NCBI GenBank assembly: GCA_964247745.1
Contig: CAXTVT010000006.1
Span: forward strand, 1 to 64,000
DNA length: 64,000 bases
Origin: RH-AL1 sp964247745
GTDB lineage: Bacteria > Pseudomonadota > Alphaproteobacteria > Rhizobiales > Beijerinckiaceae
Reading direction: 5' to 3'
Shown: positions 17,393-26,350 of the stretch, piece after piece
Layout of the letters: the number at the start of each line of letters is the position of its first letter
Numbering within the stretch: position 1 is the stretch's first letter
The notes under the pieces: model-generated
What the model saw: only the letters and a program-made list of their open reading frames with translations
The model's database searches: none
What the model was told of the DNA's origin: nothing
Position numbers and translations under genes: made by a program

Positions 17393-17980
17393 ATGGCCGA
17401 TATCGATCAACGCCGCTACAGCATCGGTGCACGCTGGTTCCATTGGGGCACGGCACTGCTGGTCTTCACCGTGATCCCGCTCGGATGGATCTACGGCGGC
17501 TTCAAGACCAAGCCGGACCATCCCGATATCTACGTCGCGCCATTCCCCGGCACTCCGGCGAATTATGCCTCCGCCCACTTCACCGTAGGGCTGGCGATAC
17601 TTGCGATCGTTGTGGCACGCATCGTCTATCGCGCCTTTCATCCAGTGCCGTCGCTACCCGGTCGCGCCGGAGCCTTGGAAGCGGGATTGAGCAAGTCGAC
17701 GCACTGGCTTCTCTACATCGTGCTCATCGTCATGCCGGTCTCGGGCTACGTCATGATGTCGGGCGATAAGCCGCCGATCGACGTTCTCGGCCTTTTCGAC
17801 TTACCCAAAATGCCGATCAGCAAAGAACAAGGATTCATCGCGGCGGTCACGCACGTCTACACGCAGTTCGCGGTCTACGCTCTGATTCTCCTGCATCTCG
17901 CCGGCACCGCCTGGCACCTCTTCGTGCGGAAAGACGACCTTCTCAGTCGTATGCTGCCACCACAATCGTACCCGGAGTAA
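17393..17980 (+). CDS. Cytochrome b561-type membrane protein
   Basis: This 195-residue protein has four membrane helices with the expected haem-ligand His positions: ARWFHWGTALLVF, SAHFTVGLAILAIVV, STHWLLYIVLIVMPVSGY and ILLHLAGTAWHLF. The family passes electrons between quinones and periplasmic acceptors, and in many cases its partner is unknown. It starts nine bases after the methyltransferase stop, so it is probably co-transcribed with the deacetylase cluster. Its 3' end overlaps the 3' end of the opposite-strand glycosyltransferase gene by 38 bases. Base use is somewhat less GC-rich than that of its upstream neighbours. Confidence 0.88.
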   Translation: MADIDQRRYSIGARWFHWGTALLVFTVIPLGWIYGGFKTKPDHPDIYVAPFPGTPANYASAHFTVGLAILAIVVARIVYRAFHPVPSLPGRAGALEAGLSKSTHWLLYIVLIVMPVSGYVMMSGDKPPIDVLGLFDLPKMPISKEQGFIAAVTHVYTQFAVYALILLHLAGTAWHLFVRKDDLLSRMLPPQSYPE

Positions 17981-19139
17981 CGGCTGCCGGCTTCGTTTGA
18001 GTTCCACTCATCGCTTGGTGCCTGCTCGTCGCAACCCTCAGAAGTGCGACGAACATCCGCGCGCGCCGAATCTGGCGCGGTAGGTCGGCGGGCCGGAGCG
18101 GACGGTAGCCGAGGCGCGAACTTGCCGACTCAAGAGCCGCGTGCATCGCGCCGAAAGTGGAGAGGCCCGCGATTCGCGTGGCGTTCACACCGTCGATCCC
18201 AAGCGCACGCGCACGGCGGCGCAGCGCGGCACGCTGCCCGTCGCGGTGAAGGCGGCGCAAGCGGCGGCGCAACAATGCACGCGACACCACGGACCCAACC
18301 GGCTCGAGGCGGTCGTCGCAGAGGCTTTCGGGATGATCGCAGCGCAAGCGGATCGTATCGGCCACGCCGCCCTTGGCGCGGCCCAGCAGGCGACCGGATG
18401 TCACCACCACGAGGTCGGGATCGTGCCGCACCACGAGATCGGAGGCCAACAACCGATCGACGAACGCGCGATCCTCGCCGCAGGGGATGTCGGGGATCCC
18501 GCCGATGGCGCGATAGGCGCCGAGACTCGTGGCAAGGCTCGCGCCGGATCGGCACCAGTGATGTGGCCAGGGATTGCCGGGCGTCGGATCCAGTCGCGCC
18601 GTGATCTCGGCCAGAAGCGCCTCGTATTCGGCCTCGAGCGCCCCGCGCTCATGAAGCGCCGCCGGCAAGAGAGCCGCATCGACCGGATCGAGCGCGAGGC
18701 GACCGGCAACGGCATCCGCTCCGGCCGCGATGCCACGGACATTGCGCGCGACCCAATCCGACGGCGCGCGGCTGTCGGCATCGGTGGTCAGCAGCACGCC
18801 ATCGCCGCTGCCTTCTTCAATCCACATGGCGGCAGCGTCCATCGCCCGCCGCCGCGCCCACCCGGCGGATGCGGCCGGATCGTCACGGACGACGACCTTC
18901 AAGGCGCAGGTCAGGTCCGGCGCCAGAGCAGCAATCCGCGCGGCCGTCCCGTCGGTGCAATTGTTGAGCAGGAGCAGGACGCCGAGGCTGCCAACCGCCA
19001 AGCCGCGTTGACTATCGAGCGCGCGAAGGCACGGTTCGATATGCAATTCTTCGTTGCAGACCGGTATGGCGACCACCGTGGATACGACAGGGGCCGATTT
19101 GACCAACGAAGACTTTACAATCGTATCGGGCGCAAACAC
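17943..19139 (-). CDS. Family 2 glycosyltransferase
   Basis: This 398-residue GT-A enzyme begins its catalytic domain at TVVAIPVCNEELHIEPCL, with the nucleotide-binding DxD-type motif in LLTTDADSRAPSDWV and the acceptor-side acidic motif IPCGEDRAFVDRLL. No membrane helix is evident, so it should be cytoplasmic or peripheral. It faces the dehydrogenase/deacetylase/methyltransferase run and overlaps the end of the b561 gene. Relatives of these genes are often found together, so I group it with the cluster. Sugar donor and acceptor are unknown. Confidence 0.82.
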   Translation of the reverse strand: MFAPDTIVKSSLVKSAPVVSTVVAIPVCNEELHIEPCLRALDSQRGLAVGSLGVLLLLNNCTDGTAARIAALAPDLTCALKVVVRDDPAASAGWARRRAMDAAAMWIEEGSGDGVLLTTDADSRAPSDWVARNVRGIAAGADAVAGRLALDPVDAALLPAALHERGALEAEYEALLAEITARLDPTPGNPWPHHWCRSGASLATSLGAYRAIGGIPDIPCGEDRAFVDRLLASDLVVRHDPDLVVVTSGRLLGRAKGGVADTIRLRCDHPESLCDDRLEPVGSVVSRALLRRRLRRLHRDGQRAALRRRARALGIDGVNATRIAGLSTFGAMHAALESASSRLGYRPLRPADLPRQIRRARMFVALLRVATSRHQAMSGTQTKPAAVTPGTIVVAAYD

Positions 19140-19219
19140 TCGGAACTCCAGCTCGGCCGCAGGTCAAGCGCGCGCCTCCACTGTGGTTCCGCCGCCGAAC
19201 GGCGGCAGCCTGTCGCTGA

Positions 19220-19259
19220 TGAAATGATGCTTCAGTATCCCCGCTGAAGCATCATTTCA
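19220..19259. repeat. Perfect 16-bp inverted repeat with 8-base loop
   Basis: TGAAATGATGCTTCAG (19220-19235) is followed after eight bases by its exact reverse complement (19244-19259). The right arm includes the stop codon of the aminopeptidase P gene, so transcripts of that gene would fold a long hairpin at their very end. No T-tract follows on the minus strand. It could be a stem that stops or stabilises the aminopeptidase transcript, or an operator for the glycosyltransferase gene ~80 bases downstream. The arms are markedly more AT-rich than their surroundings. Confidence 0.8.
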
Positions 19260-21071
19260 GAGTTTCTTGGTCGCTTCAGCCATCCAGCGACGCACCTCCG
19301 GCGCGACCAGCGGGCCGATCTCCCTGCGTACTCTGGCGTGATAGCCGTCGAGCCAGGCCCGCTCGCCGGCATCGAGCAGCTTGAGGTCGATGAGCGCGTG
19401 GTCGATCGGCGCCAGGGTCAGCGTCTCGAAGCCGAGCATGGCGCGGTCGCCGCCCTCGATGTCGCGCGGTTCGACGACGACGAGATTCTCGATGCGGATG
19501 CCGTAGGCGCCGGCCTTGTAGTAGCCGGGCTCGTCGGAGAGGATCATGCCCGGTTCCAGCGCCACGTGGCCGGTCTTGGCGAGCCGCTGCGGCCCTTCGT
19601 GGACCGAGAGGTAGACGCCGACGCCGTGGCCGGTGCCGTGATCGAAGTCGAGCCCGGCGGCCCAGAGATGCTGCCGCGCCAACGCATCGAGCTGTGCGCC
19701 CGAGGTGCCTTTCGGGAAGACCGCACGCGAGATCGCGATCATGCCCTTGAGAACGCGGGTGGAGCGGTCGCGCATTTCGGCCGTCGGGCGACCCACCGCC
19801 AACGTGCGGGTGATGTCGGTGGTGCCGTCCTCGTATTGCGCGCCGGAATCGACGAGGTAGATGCCGCGCTCCAGCTTGCGGTTCGATGCGGTGGAGACGC
19901 GGTAATGCGGGATCGCCGAGTTCGGGCCGGCCGCCGAGATCGTCGGGAACGACAGGTCCTTGAGCAGCCCGGTCTCGCGGCGGAAATGCTCGAGCGCCTG
20001 CGCCGCCTCGATCTCGTCGAGCTTGCCCGGCCGGGCGTGCGTGGCGAACCAGTGCAGGAACGTCGTCACGGCGGCGCCGTCGCGGCGATGCGCCTCGCGG
20101 GTGCCGGCGAGTTCGGCGGCGTTCTTGCGCGCCTTCATCAGCGCGATCGGATCGGTGCCGACGATCGCCGTGCCGCCGGCCTCCTCCAGGCCCTGCACCA
20201 GTCGCGCCGGCACGGTGGCAGCGTCGAACAGCACGCTCTTGCCGGTCTTGCCGAGCGCCACCAACACGGTCTCGACCGAGGCCGTCGTGGCCACGGTGGC
20301 GAGTTTGGCGAGCGCGGCGGCATCGCGGTCGGAAAGCTTGCCTTCTTCGACGAACAGGGTCGGATGGCCGATCTCCGGCACCAGCGCGAAGCCGAGCGGC
20401 AGCGGCGTGTGACCGACATCGGCGCCCCGAATGTTGAACAGCCATGCCATCGCATGCGGATCGGAGACGAGCAGCGCATCCGCCTTGCCGATCGCCAGCG
20501 ACACCCGCGCGATCTTCTTCGCCGCCGGCTCCCCGGCGAGCTTGGGCTTGCGAAGGCTGATCGCGCCGCGTGGCGGTGCGGGCCGATCCTGCCAGATGGC
20601 GTCGATCGGGTTGGAGCCCACGGCCACCAGCGTGGCGCCGGCCTCCTCGGCCGCTTTTTTCAATCGGCGCACCTGGTCCGGCGTCGCGAGCCAGGGATCG
20701 TAGCCGAGCTTGTCGCCCTCGCGCAGGCGTTCTCCCAGCCACGACTCGGGCTTTGTCTCGGCGATCGCGACAGGCGTGATCACGGTCGTGTCGACCTGAT
20801 CGCGCACGGCGATCGTGTAGCGCCCGTCCACGAAGATCGCAGCGGCGTCGGCCATGATGACGGCCAGCCCGGCCGACCCGGAGAAGCCGGTGAGCCAGGC
20901 CAGCCGCTCCTCGCTGGGCGGGACGTACTCGCCCTGGTGCCGGTCGGAGCGCGGCACGACGAAGCCGTCGAGTTCCTGACGTTTTAGTTGCGCGCGCAGG
21001 GCGCCCACGCGTGCCGCACCCTGCGTGCGATCGGCGGTTTCGTCGAAGGTTTGGTGATGGCTGTCGAACAT
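19257..21071 (-). CDS. Aminopeptidase P family metallopeptidase (M24B)
   Basis: This 604-residue protein matches the large three-domain aminopeptidase P type, which removes N-terminal residues preceding proline. Two creatinase-like N-terminal domains (first strand LDGFVVPRSDRHQGEYVPP) precede the pita-bread catalytic domain. There the metal ligands lie in YLVDSGAQYEDGTTDITRT (Asp pair), DFDHGTGHGVGVYLSVHEGP (His), LSDEPGYY (Glu) and GIRIENLVVV (Glu). The ATG at 21071 gives the usual N-terminus; upstream extension has no family resemblance. It is downstream of dnaN on the same strand across ~220 bases, where I see no gene. Confidence 0.92.
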   Translation of the reverse strand: MFDSHHQTFDETADRTQGAARVGALRAQLKRQELDGFVVPRSDRHQGEYVPPSEERLAWLTGFSGSAGLAVIMADAAAIFVDGRYTIAVRDQVDTTVITPVAIAETKPESWLGERLREGDKLGYDPWLATPDQVRRLKKAAEEAGATLVAVGSNPIDAIWQDRPAPPRGAISLRKPKLAGEPAAKKIARVSLAIGKADALLVSDPHAMAWLFNIRGADVGHTPLPLGFALVPEIGHPTLFVEEGKLSDRDAAALAKLATVATTASVETVLVALGKTGKSVLFDAATVPARLVQGLEEAGGTAIVGTDPIALMKARKNAAELAGTREAHRRDGAAVTTFLHWFATHARPGKLDEIEAAQALEHFRRETGLLKDLSFPTISAAGPNSAIPHYRVSTASNRKLERGIYLVDSGAQYEDGTTDITRTLAVGRPTAEMRDRSTRVLKGMIAISRAVFPKGTSGAQLDALARQHLWAAGLDFDHGTGHGVGVYLSVHEGPQRLAKTGHVALEPGMILSDEPGYYKAGAYGIRIENLVVVEPRDIEGGDRAMLGFETLTLAPIDHALIDLKLLDAGERAWLDGYHARVRREIGPLVAPEVRRWMAEATKKL

Positions 21072-21289
21072 TGGTCGAGGATAGAGCGAGACGGACACGG
21101 CGGCGAGCGCCATGTCGTTCGCCGATGTCCTATCGTCACCCGCGTCGTGCGATCGTCGAGCATGACGGCGCATTTCGGGGCTCGGCAGGCGCATTGGCGA
21201 TCCGAGACAAGCGCGTCGAGGCGAAATCCTTTGCCGCGCGGGGCGCTCGTGCGAGCTTCCGGAGGGGGTGGCTGTCCGATCGGGTCCGC

Positions 21290-22408
21290 CTACACCCGCA
21301 TCGGCATCAGCACGTAGAGCGCCGACGCGCCGTCGCGGTCCTGCACCAGCGTCGGCGAGCCGGGATCGGCCATCTTGAACAGGGCCGTGTCGGATTCGAT
21401 CTGGGCGGTGATGTCGAGCAGGTAGCGGGCGTTGAACCCGATATCGATCGGCGCCGCATCGTAGTCCACCTCGAGTTCCTCTACGGCGGACCCGCTGTCC
21501 GGATTGGTGACCGACAGCGTCAGCTTGCCGTCGGCGACCGCCAGCTTCACCGCGCGGCCGCGCTCCGAGGAGATGGTGGAGACGCGGTCGACCGCTTCCT
21601 GAAAAGGCTTGCGGTCGACGATCAGGCGCTTGTCGTTGCCGTTGGGAATGACGCGCAGGTAATCGGGGAAGGTCCCGTCGATCAGCTTGGACGTGAGCAC
21701 CACGTCGCCAAAGGTGAAACGGATCTTGGCGGTCGAGACCTCGACCTTGATCTCCTCGGCGCCGGCCTCGGCCAGACGCTGCACCTCGGCCACCGTCTTG
21801 CGCGGCACGATGATGCCCGGCATGCCGGCGGACCCGTCGGGCGCCGCCACCTCGACGCGGGCGAGGCGATGGCCGTCGGTGGCGACGGCGCGCAGCAGCG
21901 TGCTGCCCTCGACGTCGACCGTGTGCATGTAGATGCCGTTGAGGTAGTACCGCGTCTCCTCGTTGGAGATCGCGAACTGCGTCTTGTCGATGAGTTTCTT
22001 CAGCTCCGCCGCGGCGATCGTGAAGCTGTGGGTCATCTCGCCGGCGGCGAGGTCGGGAAAGTCGGTTTCGGGCAGCGCCTGCAGGTTGAAGCGCGAGCGT
22101 CCGGAGCGCAGGACGAACTGCGCGCTGTCGCCGGCATTCTCCAGGCTCACCTGCGCCCCGTCGGGAAACTTGCGCACGATGTCGTGCAGGATGTGCGCGG
22201 GCAGGGTGGTCGCGCCCTTCTGCCCGACGTCGGCGGAGACGATCTCCGTCACCTCGAGGTCGAGGTCGGTCGCCTTGAGGGTCAGCGACTGTCCGTCGGC
22301 GCGCAGCAGCACGTTGGAGAGGATCGGGATGGTGTTGCGCCGCTCGACGACCCGATGCACGTGGCCGAGCGACTTGAGCAGCGTGGCCCGTTCCAGAGTG
22401 ACTTTCAT
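21290..22408 (-). CDS. dnaN: DNA polymerase III sliding clamp (beta subunit)
   Basis: This 372-residue clamp encircles DNA and tethers polymerase III. It starts MKVTLERATLLKSLGHVHRV followed by VERRNTIPILSNVLL, and ends with LMPMRV, both standard for DnaN; three similar clamp domains fill the length. The ATG at 22408 is fixed by this conserved N-terminus. Neither dnaA nor recF is adjacent, so this is not an origin-proximal dnaA-dnaN-recF arrangement. It is divergent from the phosphatase gene. Confidence 0.97.
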   Translation of the reverse strand: MKVTLERATLLKSLGHVHRVVERRNTIPILSNVLLRADGQSLTLKATDLDLEVTEIVSADVGQKGATTLPAHILHDIVRKFPDGAQVSLENAGDSAQFVLRSGRSRFNLQALPETDFPDLAAGEMTHSFTIAAAELKKLIDKTQFAISNEETRYYLNGIYMHTVDVEGSTLLRAVATDGHRLARVEVAAPDGSAGMPGIIVPRKTVAEVQRLAEAGAEEIKVEVSTAKIRFTFGDVVLTSKLIDGTFPDYLRVIPNGNDKRLIVDRKPFQEAVDRVSTISSERGRAVKLAVADGKLTLSVTNPDSGSAVEELEVDYDAAPIDIGFNARYLLDITAQIESDTALFKMADPGSPTLVQDRDGASALYVLMPMRV

Positions 22409-22501
22409 GACGCGCGTTCCACCACCTTCGGCCCGAGCGACCCCGTCGGGGGCGCGGAATGTGGCTTGGCTTCGCCGCCAGCGCAAGCGGCGGCCCGCTG
22501 C

Positions 22502-23299
22502 TTGATCGTCGAGACGCGTTTCACTCTTTCGCAGGCCGCGGCGCCTGGCGAGGAGGTTCTCGCCATCGGCGACATCCATGGCGAGGCGCATCTCCTCGAC
22601 GCGCTCCTCGTGCGGGCCGCCACGCTACCGCGCCCGGGGCGCCGCGTGATGCTCTTCACCGGCGACCTGATCGACCGCGGGCCGGCGAGCCTCCGCGTGC
22701 TGGATCTAGCGGCCGAGGCCGGCAACCGAGTCGACGCGGCCGAGACGATCGCGCTGATGGGCAATCACGAGCAGATGCTGCTGTGCGCGCTGGCGGGTGC
22801 GCCGCACCGTCGCCTGTCGGCCTATGCCCTGTGGATCGACAACGGCGGCGACGCCGTGCTTGCCGAAGCATTCGGGCCGGATTGGGAGCGCTTTCATACG
22901 CCCGAGCGACTGCATCTGGTTCTGAACGAGCGCTTCGCCTTCGTGCGGGGGATGCGCTCGCACTGGCGCAGCGGCGACCTGATCTTCGTCCACGCCGGTC
23001 TCTCTCCGACGATCTCGCGCGACGACTTTCTTGCCGCGCCGTGGGACGTCGAGTTTCGTACCCTTCGCGAGGCGGACCATTGGGCCTGGATCCGCGAGCC
23101 CTTCCTTCGTGCGCCGTCGCACGGCGGCCTCTTCGTCGTGCATGGTCACACGCCGCACGACAACGCCGGCCGATACGGCTCGGCGATCGTGGCGCGGGAT
23201 CGGCTCAACCTCGACCTCGGCTCGGGCCGCACCGGCATGGCGCGAATGGCCCGCTTCGTCGGTCGCGAGGTGACGGTGTACGATGCGATCGACGAGTGA
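22502..23299 (+). CDS. Metallophosphoesterase (serine/threonine phosphatase type)
   Basis: This protein of about 265 residues shows the full set of calcineurin-like metal motifs: GDIHGEAHLL (Asp24, His26), GDLIDRGP, GNHEQML, VHAGLSP and VHGHTPH. This set matches bacterial PrpA/ApaH-like protein phosphatases. The start is uncertain; a TTG at 22502 gives a short, normal N-terminus and no good ribosome-binding site is visible. The true substrate could be phosphoproteins or dinucleoside polyphosphates. It is divergent from dnaN. Confidence 0.85.
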   Translation: MIVETRFTLSQAAAPGEEVLAIGDIHGEAHLLDALLVRAATLPRPGRRVMLFTGDLIDRGPASLRVLDLAAEAGNRVDAAETIALMGNHEQMLLCALAGAPHRRLSAYALWIDNGGDAVLAEAFGPDWERFHTPERLHLVLNERFAFVRGMRSHWRSGDLIFVHAGLSPTISRDDFLAAPWDVEFRTLREADHWAWIREPFLRAPSHGGLFVVHGHTPHDNAGRYGSAIVARDRLNLDLGSGRTGMARMARFVGREVTVYDAIDE

Positions 23300-23462
23300 A
23301 AGTCCTCGAGCGTTCCGGTTTACCGAAGGCTGGTCGAAGTCCGGCTCGGGCGACGCCATGATCAGCGCCACCACGCTTGTGCATGATCGCGTTCGGGCGA
23401 CCCTCGAAATCAAAAGACACCGTTGACTTCGGCACGCGCTTTCACGATCCCTTCGCCCCACA

Positions 23463-23645
23463 ATGAAAGCGATCCTCCTCATCATTCCCTGCGTCCTGGC
23501 GCTCGCCGCGCCGCTCTACAACAGGGACGAGCCGCGCCTGTTCGGCTTCCCCTTCCTGTACTGGGCGGTGTTCGCGCTGGTGCCGCTCTCGGCCCTGTTC
23601 ATCTACGCCGCGTTCCGGCTCGATCGCGCGAAGGGCAAGGCGTGA
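23463..23645 (+). CDS. DUF3311 small membrane protein, symporter partner
   Basis: This 60-residue protein has two membrane helices (AILLIIPCVLALAAPLY and FLYWAVFALVPLSALFIYAAF) joined by NRDEPRLFGFP, the pattern of DUF3311. Such proteins are usually encoded directly before MctP-like sodium:solute symporters and are thought to be accessory subunits. Here the stop overlaps the symporter start as GTGA, implying coupled translation. Being short, it is easily missed in annotation. Confidence 0.88.
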   Translation: MKAILLIIPCVLALAAPLYNRDEPRLFGFPFLYWAVFALVPLSALFIYAAFRLDRAKGKA

Positions 23646-25201
23646 ATCCCGCCGACGTCACGCCGAACTGGCCGGCGACGATCGTCTTCGTCGTCATCTT
23701 CGCTTTCGTCACCGCGATCGGCTTCCTCGCCGGGCGCTGGCGCCGCGGCGACCTCTCCGATCTGCACGAATGGGGCCTCGGAGGTCGCCGCTTCGGCCCC
23801 TGGGTGTCGTGGTTCCTGATCGGCGGCGATCTCTACACCGCCTACACCGTCATCGCCGTGCCGGCGCTGGTCTACGCCAGCGGGGCCTTCGGCCTGTTCG
23901 CCGTGCCCTACACGATCCTGATCTACCCGTTGCTGTACATCACCTTCCCCAAGCTGTGGGCGGTGACGCACAAGCGTGGCTACGTCACCGGCGCCGACTT
24001 CGTCGCGGGTCGCTACGGCGACCGATGGCTCGGCCTCGCGATCGCCGTGACCGGCATCATAGCCACGATGCCCTACATCGCGCTGCAGCTCGTCGGCATG
24101 GAGAAGGCGATCCAGGCGCTGGGCTTCCCTTCGAGCCACCTGCCGCTCACGATCGCCTTCGCGATCCTCGCCATCTACACCTATTCGTCCGGGCTTCGCG
24201 CGCCGGCCATGATCGCCTTCGTCAAGGACATCATGATCTACATCTTCGTCATCGCCGCCGTCATCATCGTGCCGATCAAGCTCGGCGGTTACGGCGTCGT
24301 CTTCGATCGGGCCTCGGCATTGCTCGCCGCCAAGAGCGCCGTGACCCACAAGCCGGCCGGCATCCTGCTCGCGCCTTCGCAGATCGTGCCGTTCATGACG
24401 CTGGCCGCCGGCTCGGCGCTGGCGCTCTTCATGTATCCGAGCTCGATGACCGCGATCCTTTCGGCCTCGTCGCCGGGCGCGATCCGCCGCAACGCCTTCA
24501 TGCTGCCGGCCTATTCGCTGGTGCTCGGGCTGATCGCGATCATGGGCTTCATGGCCCTGGCCGCCGGCATCATCGTGAAGAACCCGCAGGATTCGGTGCC
24601 GCAGCTGTTCCTCAAGATGTTCCCGGGGTGGTTCGCCGGCTTCGCCTTCGCCGGCATCGCGGTCGGGGCACTTGTGCCCGCAGCCGTGATGAGCATCGGG
24701 GCGGCGAACACCTTCACACGGAACGTGTGGAAGCCTTTCGTCAATCCGGCGATCGAGCCCGCCAAGGAAGCGTCGCTCGCCAAGTTCGTCAGCCTCGTCG
24801 TCAAGATCGGCGCGCTGCTGGTGATCCTTCTGGTGCCCACGACCTTCGCGATCGACCTGCAGCTGCTCGGCGGCGTGTGGATGGTTCAGATCTTCCCGGC
24901 CTTGGTGTTCGGCCTCTTCACCCGCTGGTTCCGCGGGCCGGCACTGCTCGTCGGGCTCGTCACCGGCATCGTGGTGGGAACGTATCTGTCCTACGGCGCG
25001 ACCGCCTGGGTCCCGACCCACGTCGTCTGGGGCACCATCGCCGCCTACAACGGCTTCACCGCACTCGTCCTCAACATCGTGGTCTCGGCCGCGCTGTCGC
25101 TGTTGCTGCCCAACACCGCGCCCGACGAGACCGAGCCGTCCGACTACGACGACCGTCCCATCGCCGTCGCCGTCGCCGACGTGCCGGCGATGGTGCATTA
25201 G
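23642..25201 (+). CDS. Sodium:solute symporter, monocarboxylate permease (MctP) type
   Basis: This 519-residue transporter has about 13 hydrophobic helices and typical SSS-family segments such as DLHEWGLGGRRFGPWVSWFL, YVTGADFVAGRYGDRWLGL and PAAVMSIGAANTFTRNVW. With a DUF3311 partner upstream, it fits the MctP subgroup, which in rhizobia imports short-chain monocarboxylates such as lactate, pyruvate and propionate along with some amino acids. Substrate range is inferred from the subgroup. The GTG start overlaps the DUF3311 stop. The C-terminal tail is acidic and cytoplasmic. Confidence 0.88.
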   Translation: MNPADVTPNWPATIVFVVIFAFVTAIGFLAGRWRRGDLSDLHEWGLGGRRFGPWVSWFLIGGDLYTAYTVIAVPALVYASGAFGLFAVPYTILIYPLLYITFPKLWAVTHKRGYVTGADFVAGRYGDRWLGLAIAVTGIIATMPYIALQLVGMEKAIQALGFPSSHLPLTIAFAILAIYTYSSGLRAPAMIAFVKDIMIYIFVIAAVIIVPIKLGGYGVVFDRASALLAAKSAVTHKPAGILLAPSQIVPFMTLAAGSALALFMYPSSMTAILSASSPGAIRRNAFMLPAYSLVLGLIAIMGFMALAAGIIVKNPQDSVPQLFLKMFPGWFAGFAFAGIAVGALVPAAVMSIGAANTFTRNVWKPFVNPAIEPAKEASLAKFVSLVVKIGALLVILLVPTTFAIDLQLLGGVWMVQIFPALVFGLFTRWFRGPALLVGLVTGIVVGTYLSYGATAWVPTHVVWGTIAAYNGFTALVLNIVVSAALSLLLPNTAPDETEPSDYDDRPIAVAVADVPAMVH

Positions 25202-25319
25202 GTCTCGGCGGCCTGAGGCTTGCCAAAGGGTTGGCCACAAGGCTGATCGTCCGCGGGTGGCGCGGAATGCCGCACCTCGGCTAAGGAGGCGCAGTGCCTT
25301 CGACCAGGAGCCGACATCC

Positions 25320-26318
25320 GTGCATTTCCCGTTTCCCGTCCTGGTCGGCGACATCGGTGGCACCAACGCCCGCTTCGCTCTCGTCGCCGAAGCCGGTGCC
25401 GATCCTTCGACCCCGCAGCACCTCGTCACCCGCGACTTCCCGAGCCTCGAGGCGGCGATCGCGGACACGGTCCAGCGCCTGCCGTCGCGCCCCCGCTCTG
25501 TGATCGCCTGCGCCGCCGGCCCGGTCGAAGGGCGTACGGTGCACATGACCAACGCGCGCTGGTCCATCGACGGCGCCGAGGTCGCCCGCGCAGCCGACCT
25601 CGAGCAAGGACTGATCCTCAACGATTTCGAGGCCCAGGCGCTGGCCCTGCCGACGGTCCGCGCCGACTGGGTGCGCCAGATCGGCGACGTCCACAATACG
25701 CTTGGCGGCGCGCAGGTCGTGCTCGGTCCCGGCACCGGGCTGGGCGCCTCCGCCCTGATCGAGGTCGGAGGACGACATTTCGCGCTGGCGAGCGAGGCGG
25801 GGCACGTCGACTTCGGGCCGGTCGGTGCGGAGGAGGGCGCGATCTGGCCGCATATTCCGATGGCGCCGAACGGGCGCATCTCGGCGGAGACCGTGTTCTC
25901 CGGGCCCGGTCTGCTCCGCTTGCACAAGGCGCGTACCACCGCACGCGGACTGGTGGCCCCGAGCTATGACGTGAAGGTGCTCGTCGATCGCGCCATGGCC
26001 GACCACGCCGGGGAGGACGCCGCCACGGTGCGGCTGTTCTGGCGCCTCGCCGCACGCTTCGCCGGCGACATGACGATGGCCTTCATGGCGACGGGCGGGG
26101 TCACCTTCTCAGGCGGCGTGCTGCCGCGCCTGATCGACCTTCTCGATCCCGCCGACTTCCGCGCCCGTTTCGAGGACAAGTCGCCTTTCGGCGAGATGCT
26201 GCGCAAGATCCCGACCCGCATCATCACCACCGGCGACGCCGTGCTGGCCGGCCTAGGCGCGCTGGCGGCGGAGCCTGACTGTTATGCCGTGGATTGGAAA
26301 CGCCGGGCCTGGGTGTAG
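25320..26318 (+). CDS. glk: Glucokinase
   Basis: This 332-residue kinase phosphorylates glucose at the expense of ATP at the entry of glycolysis or the Entner-Doudoroff pathway. It has the ATP-binding LVGDIGGTNARFAL, the sugar-pocket LNDFEAQALALP, a second glycine loop GPGTGLGASALI, and EAGHVDFGP. The length and lack of zinc-type Cys motif place it in the proteobacterial Glk group rather than the ROK group. The GTG start has AGGAG nine bases upstream. It follows the symporter gene by ~120 bases and converges on the GST gene. Confidence 0.93.
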   Translation: MHFPFPVLVGDIGGTNARFALVAEAGADPSTPQHLVTRDFPSLEAAIADTVQRLPSRPRSVIACAAGPVEGRTVHMTNARWSIDGAEVARAADLEQGLILNDFEAQALALPTVRADWVRQIGDVHNTLGGAQVVLGPGTGLGASALIEVGGRHFALASEAGHVDFGPVGAEEGAIWPHIPMAPNGRISAETVFSGPGLLRLHKARTTARGLVAPSYDVKVLVDRAMADHAGEDAATVRLFWRLAARFAGDMTMAFMATGGVTFSGGVLPRLIDLLDPADFRARFEDKSPFGEMLRKIPTRIITTGDAVLAGLGALAAEPDCYAVDWKRRAWV

Positions 26319-26350
26319 GCGGCCTCCGGCGATCCGTGAAAGGCTGTCGG

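Noticed and set aside
14790..17400. A nodulation-type locus because of the NodS-like methyltransferase
   Set aside because: No nodA, nodC or nod box is present. The deacetylase is of PIG-L and not NodB type, so nodulation is not supported.
21290..22408. Possible replication origin near dnaN
   Set aside because: No dnaA, recF or DnaA-box cluster was found around the gene, so nothing supports an origin here.
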